NCBI GenBank assembly: GCA_963736695.1
Contig: CAVTPU010000001.1
Location: 62,001 to 126,000 of the forward strand
Source: CAVTPU01 sp963736695
GTDB lineage: Bacteria > Actinomycetota > Actinomycetes > Mycobacteriales > Micromonosporaceae
Reading direction: 5' to 3'
Length of the DNA: 64,000 bases
Made by a program: the position numbers and the translations under genes. Numbering within the stretch: position 1 is the first letter of the stretch; every line of letters starts with the position of its first letter. Positions 15,619-24,426 of the stretch are shown here, piece by piece. Below the pieces are notes generated by a model that was not told the DNA's origin, made no database searches, and saw only the letters and a program-made list of their open reading frames with translations.

Positions 15619-16407
15619 CTACCGACCGCGAAAGTTTGGGGACCGTCGCTGCGCGAAGGCGGCCACGCCCTCGCTCATGTCCTCGCTCCGGATGCAGCTG
15701 ATGATCCCCCGCGTCTCCAACTCCATCATGGTCTCCAGGTCGCTGTCCCAGGTGCGGCGCACGTGTTGCTTGAGCAGGCGCACCGGAATCGGCGCTCCCG
15801 CGGCGACCGTGTCGGCCCATTTCAGGACGGCGGCCTCCAGTTCCGCGTCGGGCACAACCCTGCTGACGAGGCCCGCCCCATATGCGGTCGGCGCGTCCAT
15901 CCGGTCACCGGTGAGAAACAGATCAAGGGCCCGGCCATGGCCGATCAACCGTGGAAGCAGATAGAGCACGCCGTTGGTGGGGTATAGGCCACGTCGAACC
16001 TCCATGAAGGCGAATTCCGCGGATTGCGCGGCGATGCGCGCGTCGCAGGCGATCGCCAACTCGGCTCCGAAACCGACCGCGATGCCGTTGACCGCGGCCA
16101 CCACGATCTTTGGATGGTTCATGACCTGGCGGGTGAGGTCCTGCAGATCCGCCAGGACACTGGCGAGTTCGGCATCGGACTTGTCGGCGAACTGGTCGGC
16201 GGTCTCGCTGAGGTCCTCCCCCGCGGAAAATGCCCGGCCACGACCGGTCAACACGACGACCCGTACGCCGGGATCGTCCGCCGCCCCGCTCAGGGCCGCG
16301 CGCAGTTCGGCGAAGGTCTGCTGACGAAAGGCGTTAAGCACGTGCGGCCGGTTGATGGTTATCACCGCTACGGCACCATCAACCGACAGTTCGACGTCAT
16401 CCATCAC
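15619..16407 (-). CDS. enoyl-CoA hydratase/isomerase family protein
   Basis: Crotonase-fold protein of 262 residues. Oxyanion-hole elements are visible: GRGRAFSAGEDLSE and NGIAVGFGAELAIACDARI. The LYPTNGVLYLLPRLIG segment is where catalytic glutamates usually sit in hydratases; here no Glu is seen in the usual G-x-E position, so isomerase, hydrolase or another acyl-CoA reaction is possible. It is the last gene of the ABC-importer operon and overlaps the acyl-CoA ligase gene by four bases, so it should act on the CoA ester made by that ligase. Confidence 0.85.
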   Translation of the reverse strand: MMDDVELSVDGAVAVITINRPHVLNAFRQQTFAELRAALSGAADDPGVRVVVLTGRGRAFSAGEDLSETADQFADKSDAELASVLADLQDLTRQVMNHPKIVVAAVNGIAVGFGAELAIACDARIAAQSAEFAFMEVRRGLYPTNGVLYLLPRLIGHGRALDLFLTGDRMDAPTAYGAGLVSRVVPDAELEAAVLKWADTVAAGAPIPVRLLKQHVRRTWDSDLETMMELETRGIISCIRSEDMSEGVAAFAQRRSPNFRGR

Positions 16408-17969
16408 CGGGGTGCATCCAATCCCTTGTGTTCCATAGTGGAGGTGTCTACAGCGCAGCCAACCGCCGTGGACAGGAGGTGTTTGGCCACCCGTTCCGAC
16501 GGCGTCATCGGAAAGTCCTCGACGAACTCGATGTATCGCGGAACCTTGAACGGCGCGAGCCGCTGCCGAACGAATTCGACGATCTCCGCCGCGCTCGGCG
16601 AACCGATCGCCCGAATATAGGCCTTCGCCTCCTCGCCGCGCAGTTCGTCCGCGACGGCGACCACGGCAGCCATGTGCACCGCCGGATGCTGTGCCAGCAC
16701 TGCCTCAACCTCGGCGGCGGCGATGTTCTCGCCCGACCGCCGAATCATGTCCTTGCGCCGGCCGACGAGACGATATCGGCCCTGCGCGTCGACCGTCGCC
16801 AAGTCGCCTGTCGCGAACCAGCCATCGTGCAGACGTTCGTTGGTCGCCTCGCGATTGTTCCAATAGCCGCGCATCATCGGCCAGCCGTGCACCACGAGCT
16901 CGCCGTCGACCAGCCGCACTTGCATCCCCGGAGCCGGACGGCCGACCAGTCCACTTCCGACAGAGTCAACGTCGTCGACCGCGGTGGCCAGGACGAGCGG
17001 CACCTCGGTCAATCCATATACTTCGCGCCAGCACACGCCCCACCGCCGCTCGAACTCGGCGTGCAGTTGCGCCACGATCCCGGAGCACATCACAAGCCGT
17101 ACCCGGTGTCCGCGGTCCACGACCGGATCGTCCGGCTGCTTGTAGAGATAGACGGGCATCGTGCCAACAAGGTAGATGAATGTGACGCCCTCATCCACGA
17201 TCGACTTCCAGAACGTCGACGCGGAGAAGCGAGGCAGGATCACCAGTCGCGCACCGCTCCACAGACAGGCCGCCGCATTCCACTGGGGATCGAGATAGGA
17301 GAATGGCTGGGCTGTCGCCGCGACATCGGCTTCAGTCAGACCAATAAGGTCGGTGACCTGCTCCGCCAGGCTCAGCCAGTAGCCATGGGTGAGCACGCAC
17401 CCCTTCGGCAGACCGGTCGTGCCGGACGTGTATTGAATGCTCAGCACGTCGTCACGGTCGACGTTGATCGCGTCGAACTCCGGACTCGCCGCGCGCATCG
17501 CGACGTCCACATCGAACATGCCGCCGTCGACATCGGCCTCAGCCAACGCCGCCGCGGAGCCTGACCCGTCGTCCGGCGCCAGCAGGCCGATCCGGGCGAC
17601 GCCCGCCTCGCGCAACAGACGAGCCGCGGCCACGGTCGTGACCAGTGCCATCGTCGCACCCGAGTCGGCGATCAGGTGCGTCACGTCCTCGCTTCGATAG
17701 GTGGTGTTCAACGGCACCATGACCGCGCCGACCTTCGCGATGGCCAACCACGCGACGGGAAAGACGATTCCGTTGGCGATCATGACAGCCACCCGGTCAC
17801 CGTGCCGAACACCATTGTCGGTGAGCACGTGCGCCAGCCGGTTCGTTCGCTCCTCCACCTGGCCGAGGCTCACCGTCTGGTCACCGAACGTGAACAGCGA
17901 TCGGCCGGGCTCTCGCATCGCCCGCTGACGCAACAGGTCGCCAAGCCCGCGCAACGTCATGTTCCCCAC
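16404..17969 (-). CDS. acyl-CoA synthetase (AMP-forming)
   Basis: ANL-superfamily ligase of 521 residues. It has the P-loop YTSGTTGLPKG, the aryl/acyl motif YGLTEVP, the hinge GDLATVDAQGRYRLVGRRKD with the GENIAAAEVE segment, and a C-terminal lysine in TPSERVAKHLL. The order and length resemble carnitine/crotonobetaine-CoA ligases and medium-chain or aryl acid ligases. It activates a carboxylic acid with ATP and CoA. The gene overlaps dppF-like by 13 bases and the hydratase by four, which places acid import, activation and further conversion in one operon. The substrate is unknown. Confidence 0.85.
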   Translation of the reverse strand: MGNMTLRGLGDLLRQRAMREPGRSLFTFGDQTVSLGQVEERTNRLAHVLTDNGVRHGDRVAVMIANGIVFPVAWLAIAKVGAVMVPLNTTYRSEDVTHLIADSGATMALVTTVAAARLLREAGVARIGLLAPDDGSGSAAALAEADVDGGMFDVDVAMRAASPEFDAINVDRDDVLSIQYTSGTTGLPKGCVLTHGYWLSLAEQVTDLIGLTEADVAATAQPFSYLDPQWNAAACLWSGARLVILPRFSASTFWKSIVDEGVTFIYLVGTMPVYLYKQPDDPVVDRGHRVRLVMCSGIVAQLHAEFERRWGVCWREVYGLTEVPLVLATAVDDVDSVGSGLVGRPAPGMQVRLVDGELVVHGWPMMRGYWNNREATNERLHDGWFATGDLATVDAQGRYRLVGRRKDMIRRSGENIAAAEVEAVLAQHPAVHMAAVVAVADELRGEEAKAYIRAIGSPSAAEIVEFVRQRLAPFKVPRYIEFVEDFPMTPSERVAKHLLSTAVGCAVDTSTMEHKGLDAPR

Positions 17970-18802
17970 CTCCGTGACTCCTTGTGGCTCGTTCCTTCGA
18001 TCGCCGCCGAGACGAGACCGTCGCCATCGACCCGACCGACCACATCGCCTCCGCCGAGCCGCGGCACGGCATCGAGCAACGCCTTGGTGTATGGGTGCGT
18101 TGGGCGAACGAAGATGGTCTCGACATCAGACTGCTCAACGATCCGGCCCTGAAAGAGCACGACAACGGAGTCGCTGAGATAGCGGACGATGGACAGGTCA
18201 TGCGAGACATACAGCAGCGACAGCCCCAGGCGAGTCTGCAACTCGCGCAGCAAATTCAAGATCTTCGCCTGCACCGAGACATCCAGCGACGCGGTTATCT
18301 CGTCGAGTAGCAGCACCTTCGGCTGCACCGCCAACGCTCGTGCGATGGCCACCCGCTGCAGTTGGCCGCCCGAGAACTCGTGCGGATATCGCTGCGCGGC
18401 CGCGGGCGCGAGGCCGACCACATCCAGCAGATTCCCCACCTCGTCGCGGCGCTGGTGGGCACTGGCGGGCCGATGGGCGCGGATCGCGTCATCGATAGCG
18501 GCACCGACGGGCATTCGCGGGCTGAACGACGAATACGGGTCCTGAAAGACCATCTGAAGGTTGTGTCTGACCCAGGCCCGCAGGCGACCCCGCGCGTGAG
18601 TGACGTCGCGCCCATCCAGAATCACCGCTCCCTGGGCGGGCTTCACCAAACCGACAGCCGCGCGGGCCAGGGTCGACTTCCCGGAGCCGGACTCCCCCAC
18701 CAAGCCGACCGTGTGTCCGACTGGCACGGCGAACGAAACCCCGTCGACAGCGGGCGCGGGCTGTCCGGGATAGCGGACCACGAGATCGCGGAGTTCAAGC
18801 AT
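17957..18802 (-). CDS. peptide-type ABC transporter ATP-binding protein (DppF-like)
   Basis: A 281-residue ATPase: Walker A GESGSGKS, signature SGGQLQRVAIARALA and Walker B VLLLDEITASLD. Note Ile where Pro is usual in the DEP motif. The C-terminal RPTHPYTKALLDAVP is typical of the oligopeptide/opine family. The start ATG at 18802 is chosen because it gives the normal beginning MLELRDLVVRY; a longer frame to 18925 is out of family. It pairs with the DppD-like protein upstream, with which it overlaps by eight bases, to power the two permeases of this operon. Confidence 0.9.
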   Translation of the reverse strand: MLELRDLVVRYPGQPAPAVDGVSFAVPVGHTVGLVGESGSGKSTLARAAVGLVKPAQGAVILDGRDVTHARGRLRAWVRHNLQMVFQDPYSSFSPRMPVGAAIDDAIRAHRPASAHQRRDEVGNLLDVVGLAPAAAQRYPHEFSGGQLQRVAIARALAVQPKVLLLDEITASLDVSVQAKILNLLRELQTRLGLSLLYVSHDLSIVRYLSDSVVVLFQGRIVEQSDVETIFVRPTHPYTKALLDAVPRLGGGDVVGRVDGDGLVSAAIEGTSHKESRRWGT

Positions 18803-19862
18803 CGTCAGCCTCCCCAGCCGCGTCCGGACTCTCGGCCGGGGACGTCGATGGCGGGGCGCCGTCAACCCGCCAACACGCGACTCGGTGTCTGTTCGCGACG
18901 GCACGCATCGGCGGCGGCTCCGCACATCGCGCGTCCACCAACGCGCACCGGTTGGCGAACGCGCAGCCGGACGGACGCTCGTCCGGCGCCGGCGGGTTGC
19001 CCGGGATCGTGGGCAGCGCCGAACCTCGCGGCGTGGTCAGGCTCGGCACTGCGGCGATCAAAGCGCGGGTATATGGGTGCCGGGCTCGCTCATTGACATC
19101 TGCAAATGGTATGTCCTCCACGATCCGGCCGGCGTACATGACAAGGAGCCGGTGACAGACCTGGCTCAGCAGCGGGATGTTGTGCGACACGAGCAACACC
19201 GCCGACCCGTGTTCCTGGTTCATCCGCTGAAGCAGCCGCACGATGCGCGCTTGGACCGTCACATCCAGCGCGGTCGTTGGTTCGTCCGCGATGATCAGAT
19301 CGGGTTGCTTCACCACACCCATCGCGATGACGGCTCGCTGCCTCATCCCACCGGAGAACTGATGCGGATAGTCGAGGACGCGCCGCTGCGGGTCGGCGAT
19401 GTGAACGTCGTCGAGTGCCGCGACCGCCGCGCGCGCGGCCTCATGTCGACTGGCCCGACGATGCGCCCGAAGGCTCTCCCCGACCTGGTGACCCACGCGC
19501 ATCGTGGGGTTCAGCGACGTGAGCGGATTCTGAAACACCATGGCCAGTCGCGATCCCAACAGACCCGACAGCACCGGGCGTGAACTCGCGAGAAGATCGT
19601 GCCCGTCGAACTCCAGGACATCGGCGTTGGTCGTCATCGACGTGGGCAACAGTCGCGCCAGGGCCAGCACGGTCAACGACTTGCCGCTGCCGGACTCGCC
19701 GGCCAACCCGACCAGCTCGCCCGCCGCGATGTCAAAGGACACGTCCTGCACCAGCGGCGCCGAGTCCTGCGCTCCAAGATAGACAGTCAAACCACGCACC
19801 CGTACGAGCATCGGTGTGTTCTCTTCGGCATCAGACACCTGCCGCGGCAGCCCGGAACTCAT
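18795..19862 (-). CDS. peptide-type ABC transporter ATP-binding protein (DppD-like)
   Basis: A 355-residue ATPase: Walker A GESGSGKS, Q-loop VFQNPLTSLNPTMR, signature SGGMRQRAVIAMGV, Walker B LIIADEPTTALD and H-loop LLVSHN. The C-terminal oligopeptide-binding extension has the conserved cysteines (SGCAFANRCALVDARCAE) that are typical of DppD/OppD. Its start overlaps the permease gene by four bases. It acts as heterodimer partner of the DppF-like protein. Confidence 0.92.
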   Translation of the reverse strand: MSSGLPRQVSDAEENTPMLVRVRGLTVYLGAQDSAPLVQDVSFDIAAGELVGLAGESGSGKSLTVLALARLLPTSMTTNADVLEFDGHDLLASSRPVLSGLLGSRLAMVFQNPLTSLNPTMRVGHQVGESLRAHRRASRHEAARAAVAALDDVHIADPQRRVLDYPHQFSGGMRQRAVIAMGVVKQPDLIIADEPTTALDVTVQARIVRLLQRMNQEHGSAVLLVSHNIPLLSQVCHRLLVMYAGRIVEDIPFADVNERARHPYTRALIAAVPSLTTPRGSALPTIPGNPPAPDERPSGCAFANRCALVDARCAEPPPMRAVANRHRVACWRVDGAPPSTSPAESPDAAGEADDA

Positions 19863-20743
19863 CGCTGCCTCACCAGCCTGCGAGCACTCGGAGTGGGGCG
19901 GCTCCAGAGCATGGGATTGACTGCCCGGGCCACCGCGTCTCCAAGCAGTGCCAACGCCAGACCCGTGCCCGCGATCATCGCGGCTGGCGCGATCGCGGCC
20001 GCCGGTGTGAGATAGACCGACCGCAGACCTTCGGTGAGCATGCTGCCCCAGTCGTAGTCCGGCGGCTGCACGGCGAGCCCCAGAAAGCTCAGCGATGAGA
20101 TCGCGATCAGCGCCTGGCCGAGTGCGCTGAAGCCGAGCACGGTGAGGCTGTCGGCGACGTTCGGCAGGATGTAGCGGCCCAGGACCCGCAACGGCCCGAC
20201 GCCGGTGGCCCGGGCGGCCGCCACATAGTCAAGGCCCGCGATGCTCGCGGCCAACGTGAAGGTCAGCCGGGCGAATGACGGCGCGAAGGCCGCCGCCACC
20301 GCCAGAATGGCACCCTTGACGCCGACTCCGAAGATCGCGACAGCGACCACCGCCAGCAGAATGTCGGGAAAGGTGAGCGTCACGTCGATGGCGACCGCAC
20401 CCACGCGTCGCAACCGGCGACCGGCTGCCGCGACGAGTAGCCCGACCGCGCCGCCCGCCAGGACCGCGAGTGCGACCGCGGCGGTCGCCATTCCGAGCGA
20501 GAGTCGGGTCGCCACCAAGGTGCGCAGGAAGATGTCCCGACCGAGCGAGTCGGTGCCGAACGGATGCCCAGGCCCGCCGACCTGCGTCGCGTGAACGACA
20601 TCCGTCACGGCCGCCTGCTCGGTGTATAACTGCGGCGCGACGATCGCCAGCGCGGCCACCGCGAGACAGACGATGAACGCGGTGCCCCCCGTGGGGCTGC
20701 GCACCAACGCGGCGAGCGGGCGTGGAATCCGGAGCCCGCTCAT
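19859..20743 (-). CDS. ABC transporter permease (DppC-like)
   Basis: A 294-residue inner-membrane permease with about six helices. The cytosolic coupling loop reads YVAAARATGVGPLRVLGRYILPN, the EAA-type motif. The external loop HPFGTDSLGRDIFLRTL is the hallmark of DppC/OppC proteins. The start ATG at 20743 (MSGLRIPRPLAALV) overlaps the DppB-like gene by four bases; the longer frame lacks membrane topology. It forms the channel with the DppB-like protein. Confidence 0.9.
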   Translation of the reverse strand: MSGLRIPRPLAALVRSPTGGTAFIVCLAVAALAIVAPQLYTEQAAVTDVVHATQVGGPGHPFGTDSLGRDIFLRTLVATRLSLGMATAAVALAVLAGGAVGLLVAAAGRRLRRVGAVAIDVTLTFPDILLAVVAVAIFGVGVKGAILAVAAAFAPSFARLTFTLAASIAGLDYVAAARATGVGPLRVLGRYILPNVADSLTVLGFSALGQALIAISSLSFLGLAVQPPDYDWGSMLTEGLRSVYLTPAAAIAPAAMIAGTGLALALLGDAVARAVNPMLWSRPTPSARRLVRQR

Positions 20744-21699
20744 GATCCGGCCACCAGGGTCCGCGGGTCCAGCCGGGCGAGCATGAGGTCGACGCCGGTG
20801 TTCACGCACACCACGGCGGTGGCGACCAGCAGCGTGATTCCCTGAACGACTGGGTAGTCGCCGACCAACACCGCCTGCACGAGTGCGGTGCCGATGCCGG
20901 CGCGCGCGAACACTTGCTCAACGACGACAGCTCCGCCGATCAGGCCGGCGAAGACGAGGCCGATGAGGGTCAGTGCCGAGGCGAGCACGTGCGGAAGCAC
21001 GTGTCGACCATATAGCCGCCATGGCCCGAGCCACTTGCTGCGGGCCGTGCGCACGTGATCCTCGGCCAACACGGCCAGCGTCTGGACCCGCACGACCCGC
21101 GCGACCAGCGCGACCGGCCACACGCTGATCGCGATCGCCGGCAGGATCGCGGCGCGCAGGGACCCGCTGCCCGCCACCGGGAACCAGCCGAGCACGACCG
21201 CGAACAGATAGGCGAGAAACGTCGCGGTCAGATAGTGCGGGATGGCGCTCAACACTCCTGTAACCGTGCTGAACGCCAGCTCTGCGGCGCGTTGGCGCCG
21301 GCCGGCGTAGAGGCCGGCGAGCAGGCCGAGCGAGATTCCGACGACCACGACGATCAGGCCGGCGATGCCGGCGATCTGGGCGGTGGGTCCGATGCGGTCG
21401 CCGATGACCCGCCAGACCGACTCGCGGGTCACATAGGACACTCCGAGATCGCCGTGCGCCAATCGATCCAGATAGTGTCCGAATTGCACGACCAGCGGTC
21501 GGTCGAGCAGCGCCTCATGCCGCACGCGCTCGACCGCCGCCGGGTCGGCTTGAAGGCCTGCGATCCGCCGAGCCGGGTCTCCGGGCACCAGATGCACCAT
21601 GATGAACGTGAGTCCCACCACCACGGCGAGCACCACGACAAGACGGATGATCCGGTGCGTGATCAGAGTGACCCAACGGCGGGCGCCTGCCTGCTCCAT
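20740..21699 (-). CDS. ABC transporter permease (DppB-like)
   Basis: A 319-residue inner-membrane permease: an N-terminal helix (LVVVLAVVVGLTFIMVHLVPGDPAR) followed by the DppB/OppB-type loop (LDRPLVVQFGHYLDRLAHGDLG) and about five further helices. The coupling loop reads HVRTARSKWLGPWRLYGRHVLP. It is the second gene of the operon, 27 bases after the binding-protein gene. Length and order fit the family. Confidence 0.9.
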   Translation of the reverse strand: MEQAGARRWVTLITHRIIRLVVVLAVVVGLTFIMVHLVPGDPARRIAGLQADPAAVERVRHEALLDRPLVVQFGHYLDRLAHGDLGVSYVTRESVWRVIGDRIGPTAQIAGIAGLIVVVVGISLGLLAGLYAGRRQRAAELAFSTVTGVLSAIPHYLTATFLAYLFAVVLGWFPVAGSGSLRAAILPAIAISVWPVALVARVVRVQTLAVLAEDHVRTARSKWLGPWRLYGRHVLPHVLASALTLIGLVFAGLIGGAVVVEQVFARAGIGTALVQAVLVGDYPVVQGITLLVATAVVCVNTGVDLMLARLDPRTLVAGS

Positions 21700-21726
21700 T
21701 CTTGTGCTCCTCGCGTGATTGGCTGG

Positions 21727-23337
21727 TCAGCCCAACGACCGGATGCTCTTGGTGTCGACCACCCAGTACGTTGCGGTGAAAGCTACGCCGCGGCCGAACC
21801 ACGGCGCGCGTACCTCGACCAGTGGCAGGGCGTCGGCGTCGGCGACCAGGGCTCGCTCGGCCTCGTCCCACAGTTTGCAGCGTTCGGCTCCGGTCGCCGC
21901 CATCGCTTTCGGCACCAACGACTCGTACGTGGCGTTCGTGGTTTTTTGGGCGTTGAGGCTGTTCTGCAGCGTTCCGCTGGTCTGGTTGACCAGCAAGGCC
22001 GGGGAGTGGCTCGCGGCGTTGAAGGGGTAGACGAACGCGTCCCAGTCGGACCCGCCGAACACGACGCCAACGAATTGGTCGAAGCTTCCCGACGTCACCG
22101 TGACTGTGGCGCCGAGCGCCTCGAAGACGGTCTGTAGGTAGGCCGGACCGGAGTTTTGGCTGACGTAGCCGACGATTCGCAGCGTCAGCGGCTTGCCGTT
22201 GCGGCTGAGTTTTCCGTCGGGGCCCGCCTGAAATCCGGCCTGGGCGAGGAGCTTCTTCGCACCCTCGACGTCGAGTGGCGGCGAGGCACTGGCGTCGTCG
22301 GCGTTGTAGCAGTCGGTGGTCGGCGTGTAGAGGGTCGCGCTCGGTTTGCCGATGTCGAAGGTCGCCGCCTTGACATAGGCGTTGCGGTCGACGGCCATGC
22401 TCAGCGCCCGGCGAATCGCCGGGTCGGCGGTCACCCGGCTCGGGTCATGGTTGAACACCAACGAGTCCGCGCCTTGCGACGGCACCACGGTCTCGAAGAG
22501 GCCGAGGCTGCGGACCCGGGAGACGTCCTGTCCGAGCACCGAGCCGATGGTGACGGCCGAGGTGACCAACAGGTTCGCCGACGTGGTGGCGTTCGTGGCG
22601 ACTTTGATGGTGAGCGTCTTCGGCAGGTCCGATATCTTCGTTCCGGTCGGAAGCCCCGTGTAGTCGTCTCGGCGGGTGAGCGTGTAGGTGTCCCCTCGGC
22701 GCATGCTGGCCAATGCGTATGGTCCGGATCCGGCGGGCTTTGTCGCCATCGAGCCGGGATCGGTCAGACCTGCCGGGCAGACGATCGCCGCGGAGGTGAG
22801 GCTGAGTTCGGAGAGCGCGTCGGCGAATGGCTGTTTCAACTCGATTGTCACGGTCGCCGCACTGTCGTCCGCGCTGATCTGGGAGACTCCGGCGGGGCCG
22901 AAGATGCGAGACGCGTATGGCGCGCCGGTCGCCGGGTCGCTGAGTCGTCGAAGCGAGGCGGCGATGTGCGTCGCGGTGAGCCGCGTGCCGTCACCGCAGG
23001 TGGCGTCCGTTCGCAGGCGGAGGACTACCTTGGCCGGCGTCTGCTCCCATGAGGTGGCGATATTGGGTTGGACGGATCCGTCCGCGCCCCGAGTCACCAG
23101 GGTGTCGTAGAGCGCGTCGATCATCTGCTGGGAACCCTCGAGGGACAGCGTCTTCTGCGGATCGAGTGTGTCCCAGTCGGTCCGCACGGCGATGGAGACC
23201 TCGCTCGGCGCCGGACCGGTCTTCGTCGATGGGTTGGACTGGTTGGGGTTGTTGTCGGCGCCTGACGCGCAGGCCCCGAGAATCGCCGCGAGCGTGAGAG
23301 CGCCCGCCGTCGCAATCGCCTTGCTCATTGTCAACAT
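21727..23337 (-). CDS. ABC transporter substrate-binding lipoprotein (SBP family 5)
   Basis: A 536-residue extracytoplasmic binding protein. The signal peptide ends in lipobox LGAC with lipidated Cys23, followed by an Asn/Ser/Pro linker. The family 5 pattern is clear: RTDWDTLDPQKTLSLEGSQ, ALYDTLVTRG, PNIATSWEQTPAKVVLRL, IRRALSMAVDRNAYVKAA, AKKLLAQAGFQAGPDGKL. These proteins bind peptides, opines, glycosides or nickel. The CoA ligase and hydratase in the operon suggest an acidic ligand that is broken down inside. It is the promoter-proximal gene, with TetR-type operators between it and the divergent regulator. Confidence 0.9.
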   Translation of the reverse strand: MLTMSKAIATAGALTLAAILGACASGADNNPNQSNPSTKTGPAPSEVSIAVRTDWDTLDPQKTLSLEGSQQMIDALYDTLVTRGADGSVQPNIATSWEQTPAKVVLRLRTDATCGDGTRLTATHIAASLRRLSDPATGAPYASRIFGPAGVSQISADDSAATVTIELKQPFADALSELSLTSAAIVCPAGLTDPGSMATKPAGSGPYALASMRRGDTYTLTRRDDYTGLPTGTKISDLPKTLTIKVATNATTSANLLVTSAVTIGSVLGQDVSRVRSLGLFETVVPSQGADSLVFNHDPSRVTADPAIRRALSMAVDRNAYVKAATFDIGKPSATLYTPTTDCYNADDASASPPLDVEGAKKLLAQAGFQAGPDGKLSRNGKPLTLRIVGYVSQNSGPAYLQTVFEALGATVTVTSGSFDQFVGVVFGGSDWDAFVYPFNAASHSPALLVNQTSGTLQNSLNAQKTTNATYESLVPKAMAATGAERCKLWDEAERALVADADALPLVEVRAPWFGRGVAFTATYWVVDTKSIRSLG

Positions 23338-23423
23338 GATCGCCTCTGCGTCTCCGGCGCCGGTTGACCGGCACCACGGTTATTGAGAATTTCGAGCGCC
23401 GGGTCGGCCTTGATCCAATCGGC

Positions 23424-23477
23424 CGACCGATCGATCGGTCGATTGGGCTGGACTGGACTCTAGCGATCGATCGATCG
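23424..23477. promoter_or_regulatory. two palindromes between ABC operon and tetR
   Basis: Site 1 is the perfect palindrome CGACCGATCGATCGGTCG (23424-23441). Site 2 is CGATCGATCGATCG (23464-23477), which ends 17 bases before the GTG of the TetR-type gene. They share the core ACCGATCG/CGATCG and lie 40 bases apart, about four helical turns, in the promoter region of both divergent units. This is what a TetR regulator that controls itself and the operon needs. Confidence 0.7.
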
Positions 23478-23494
23478 TGTGGCAAGATGTCGGC

Positions 23495-24178
23495 GTGGAT
23501 TCCGCCAAAATGCGTATTCGGTCAGCCGCCATCGAACTGTTCGCCACCAAGGGCTTCGCCGCCACGGGCATTCGCGAACTGGCCGATCGGGCCGGACTGT
23601 CGACCGCGAGCCTCTACCACTACATGGGCACCAAAGACGACCTGCTCGTCGAGTTGATGATGGACGTCAACCGACACCTGCTCGATCTCGCCCACGAGGC
23701 ATTGGCCCGGACCGACGACCCTGTCGAGGGTCTGGCCACCCTGGTCTATCTGCACACGTTCGCGCACGCCATCTATCGGCGCGAGGCTGCGGTGGTCGAC
23801 CTGGAGATCCGGGCATTGAGCCACGATCGCCGCGGCGGTGTCGTCACGGTTCGAGACGGATACGAACAGCTGTGGAACGACATCCTCGACCAGGGCGCGA
23901 AGAGCGGCGTCTTCACCTTCAGCGATCCCGCTCTCACCCGTCTAGCCATGATCCAAATGTGCACCGGGGTCGCCCATTGGTATGTGCCCGGCCGCCCCGG
24001 CGGAGAGGCCCGAGTGTGCGCGAGCTTCGTCGAACTGGCCCTCGGCATGGTTCATGCCACCCGCGACGGGGCGCCAGCTCGAGCAACAGACGTCCGCCTG
24101 CCGAAACACAGTTGGTTCGCCGCCCTCCTCCACAACGCCGAACAGGAGGACAGCTGGATTCGACCGCGGCCGAGGTGA
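23495..24178 (+). CDS. TetR family transcriptional regulator
   Basis: A 227-residue repressor. The helix-turn-helix lies at about residues 5-50 (RIRSAAIELFATKGFAATGI, RELADRAGLSTASLYHYMG, TKDDLLVEL). The rest is the helical ligand-binding domain (TetR_C type). The GTG at 23495 is preferred to an upstream in-frame GTG at 23477 because the latter lies inside an operator palindrome. It is divergent from the importer/acyl-CoA ligase operon with two palindromes between, so it probably represses that operon until the imported acid or its CoA ester binds. Confidence 0.88.
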   Translation: MDSAKMRIRSAAIELFATKGFAATGIRELADRAGLSTASLYHYMGTKDDLLVELMMDVNRHLLDLAHEALARTDDPVEGLATLVYLHTFAHAIYRREAAVVDLEIRALSHDRRGGVVTVRDGYEQLWNDILDQGAKSGVFTFSDPALTRLAMIQMCTGVAHWYVPGRPGGEARVCASFVELALGMVHATRDGAPARATDVRLPKHSWFAALLHNAEQEDSWIRPRPR

Positions 24179-24202
24179 ACCTATAGCCGGGCCGCGGAGA
24201 AC

Positions 24203-24290
24203 AACGTGACCGTCAACGTGTCAATCAAGGCTCGCTATAGGGTGCGCCACGGACACGATAACCTCCACGATCCTGGCGGAGATCGACTCG
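24203..24290 (+). repeat. dispersed repeat, copy 1
   Basis: An 88-base element starting AACGTGACCGTCAACGTGTC that matches 61114-61202 and 61416-61504 with about 12 differences. It lies between the TetR-type gene and the acyltransferase gene. The substitutions do not favour third codon positions in either of the two frames that stay open, so it looks like a noncoding element, not a gene remnant. Confidence 0.7.
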
Positions 24291-24426
24291 AGGCCACAGA
24301 CCCAACTTCCTGGCGTACGCCGGAGCCAGCGATGCTTGCTCCACATCGGACACGCCGGCGACCGTTCGGGGCGAGACGGTCCGCGACACATTCCGCCACC
24401 AGCGCCACAATACGAGGCGACGCCAT

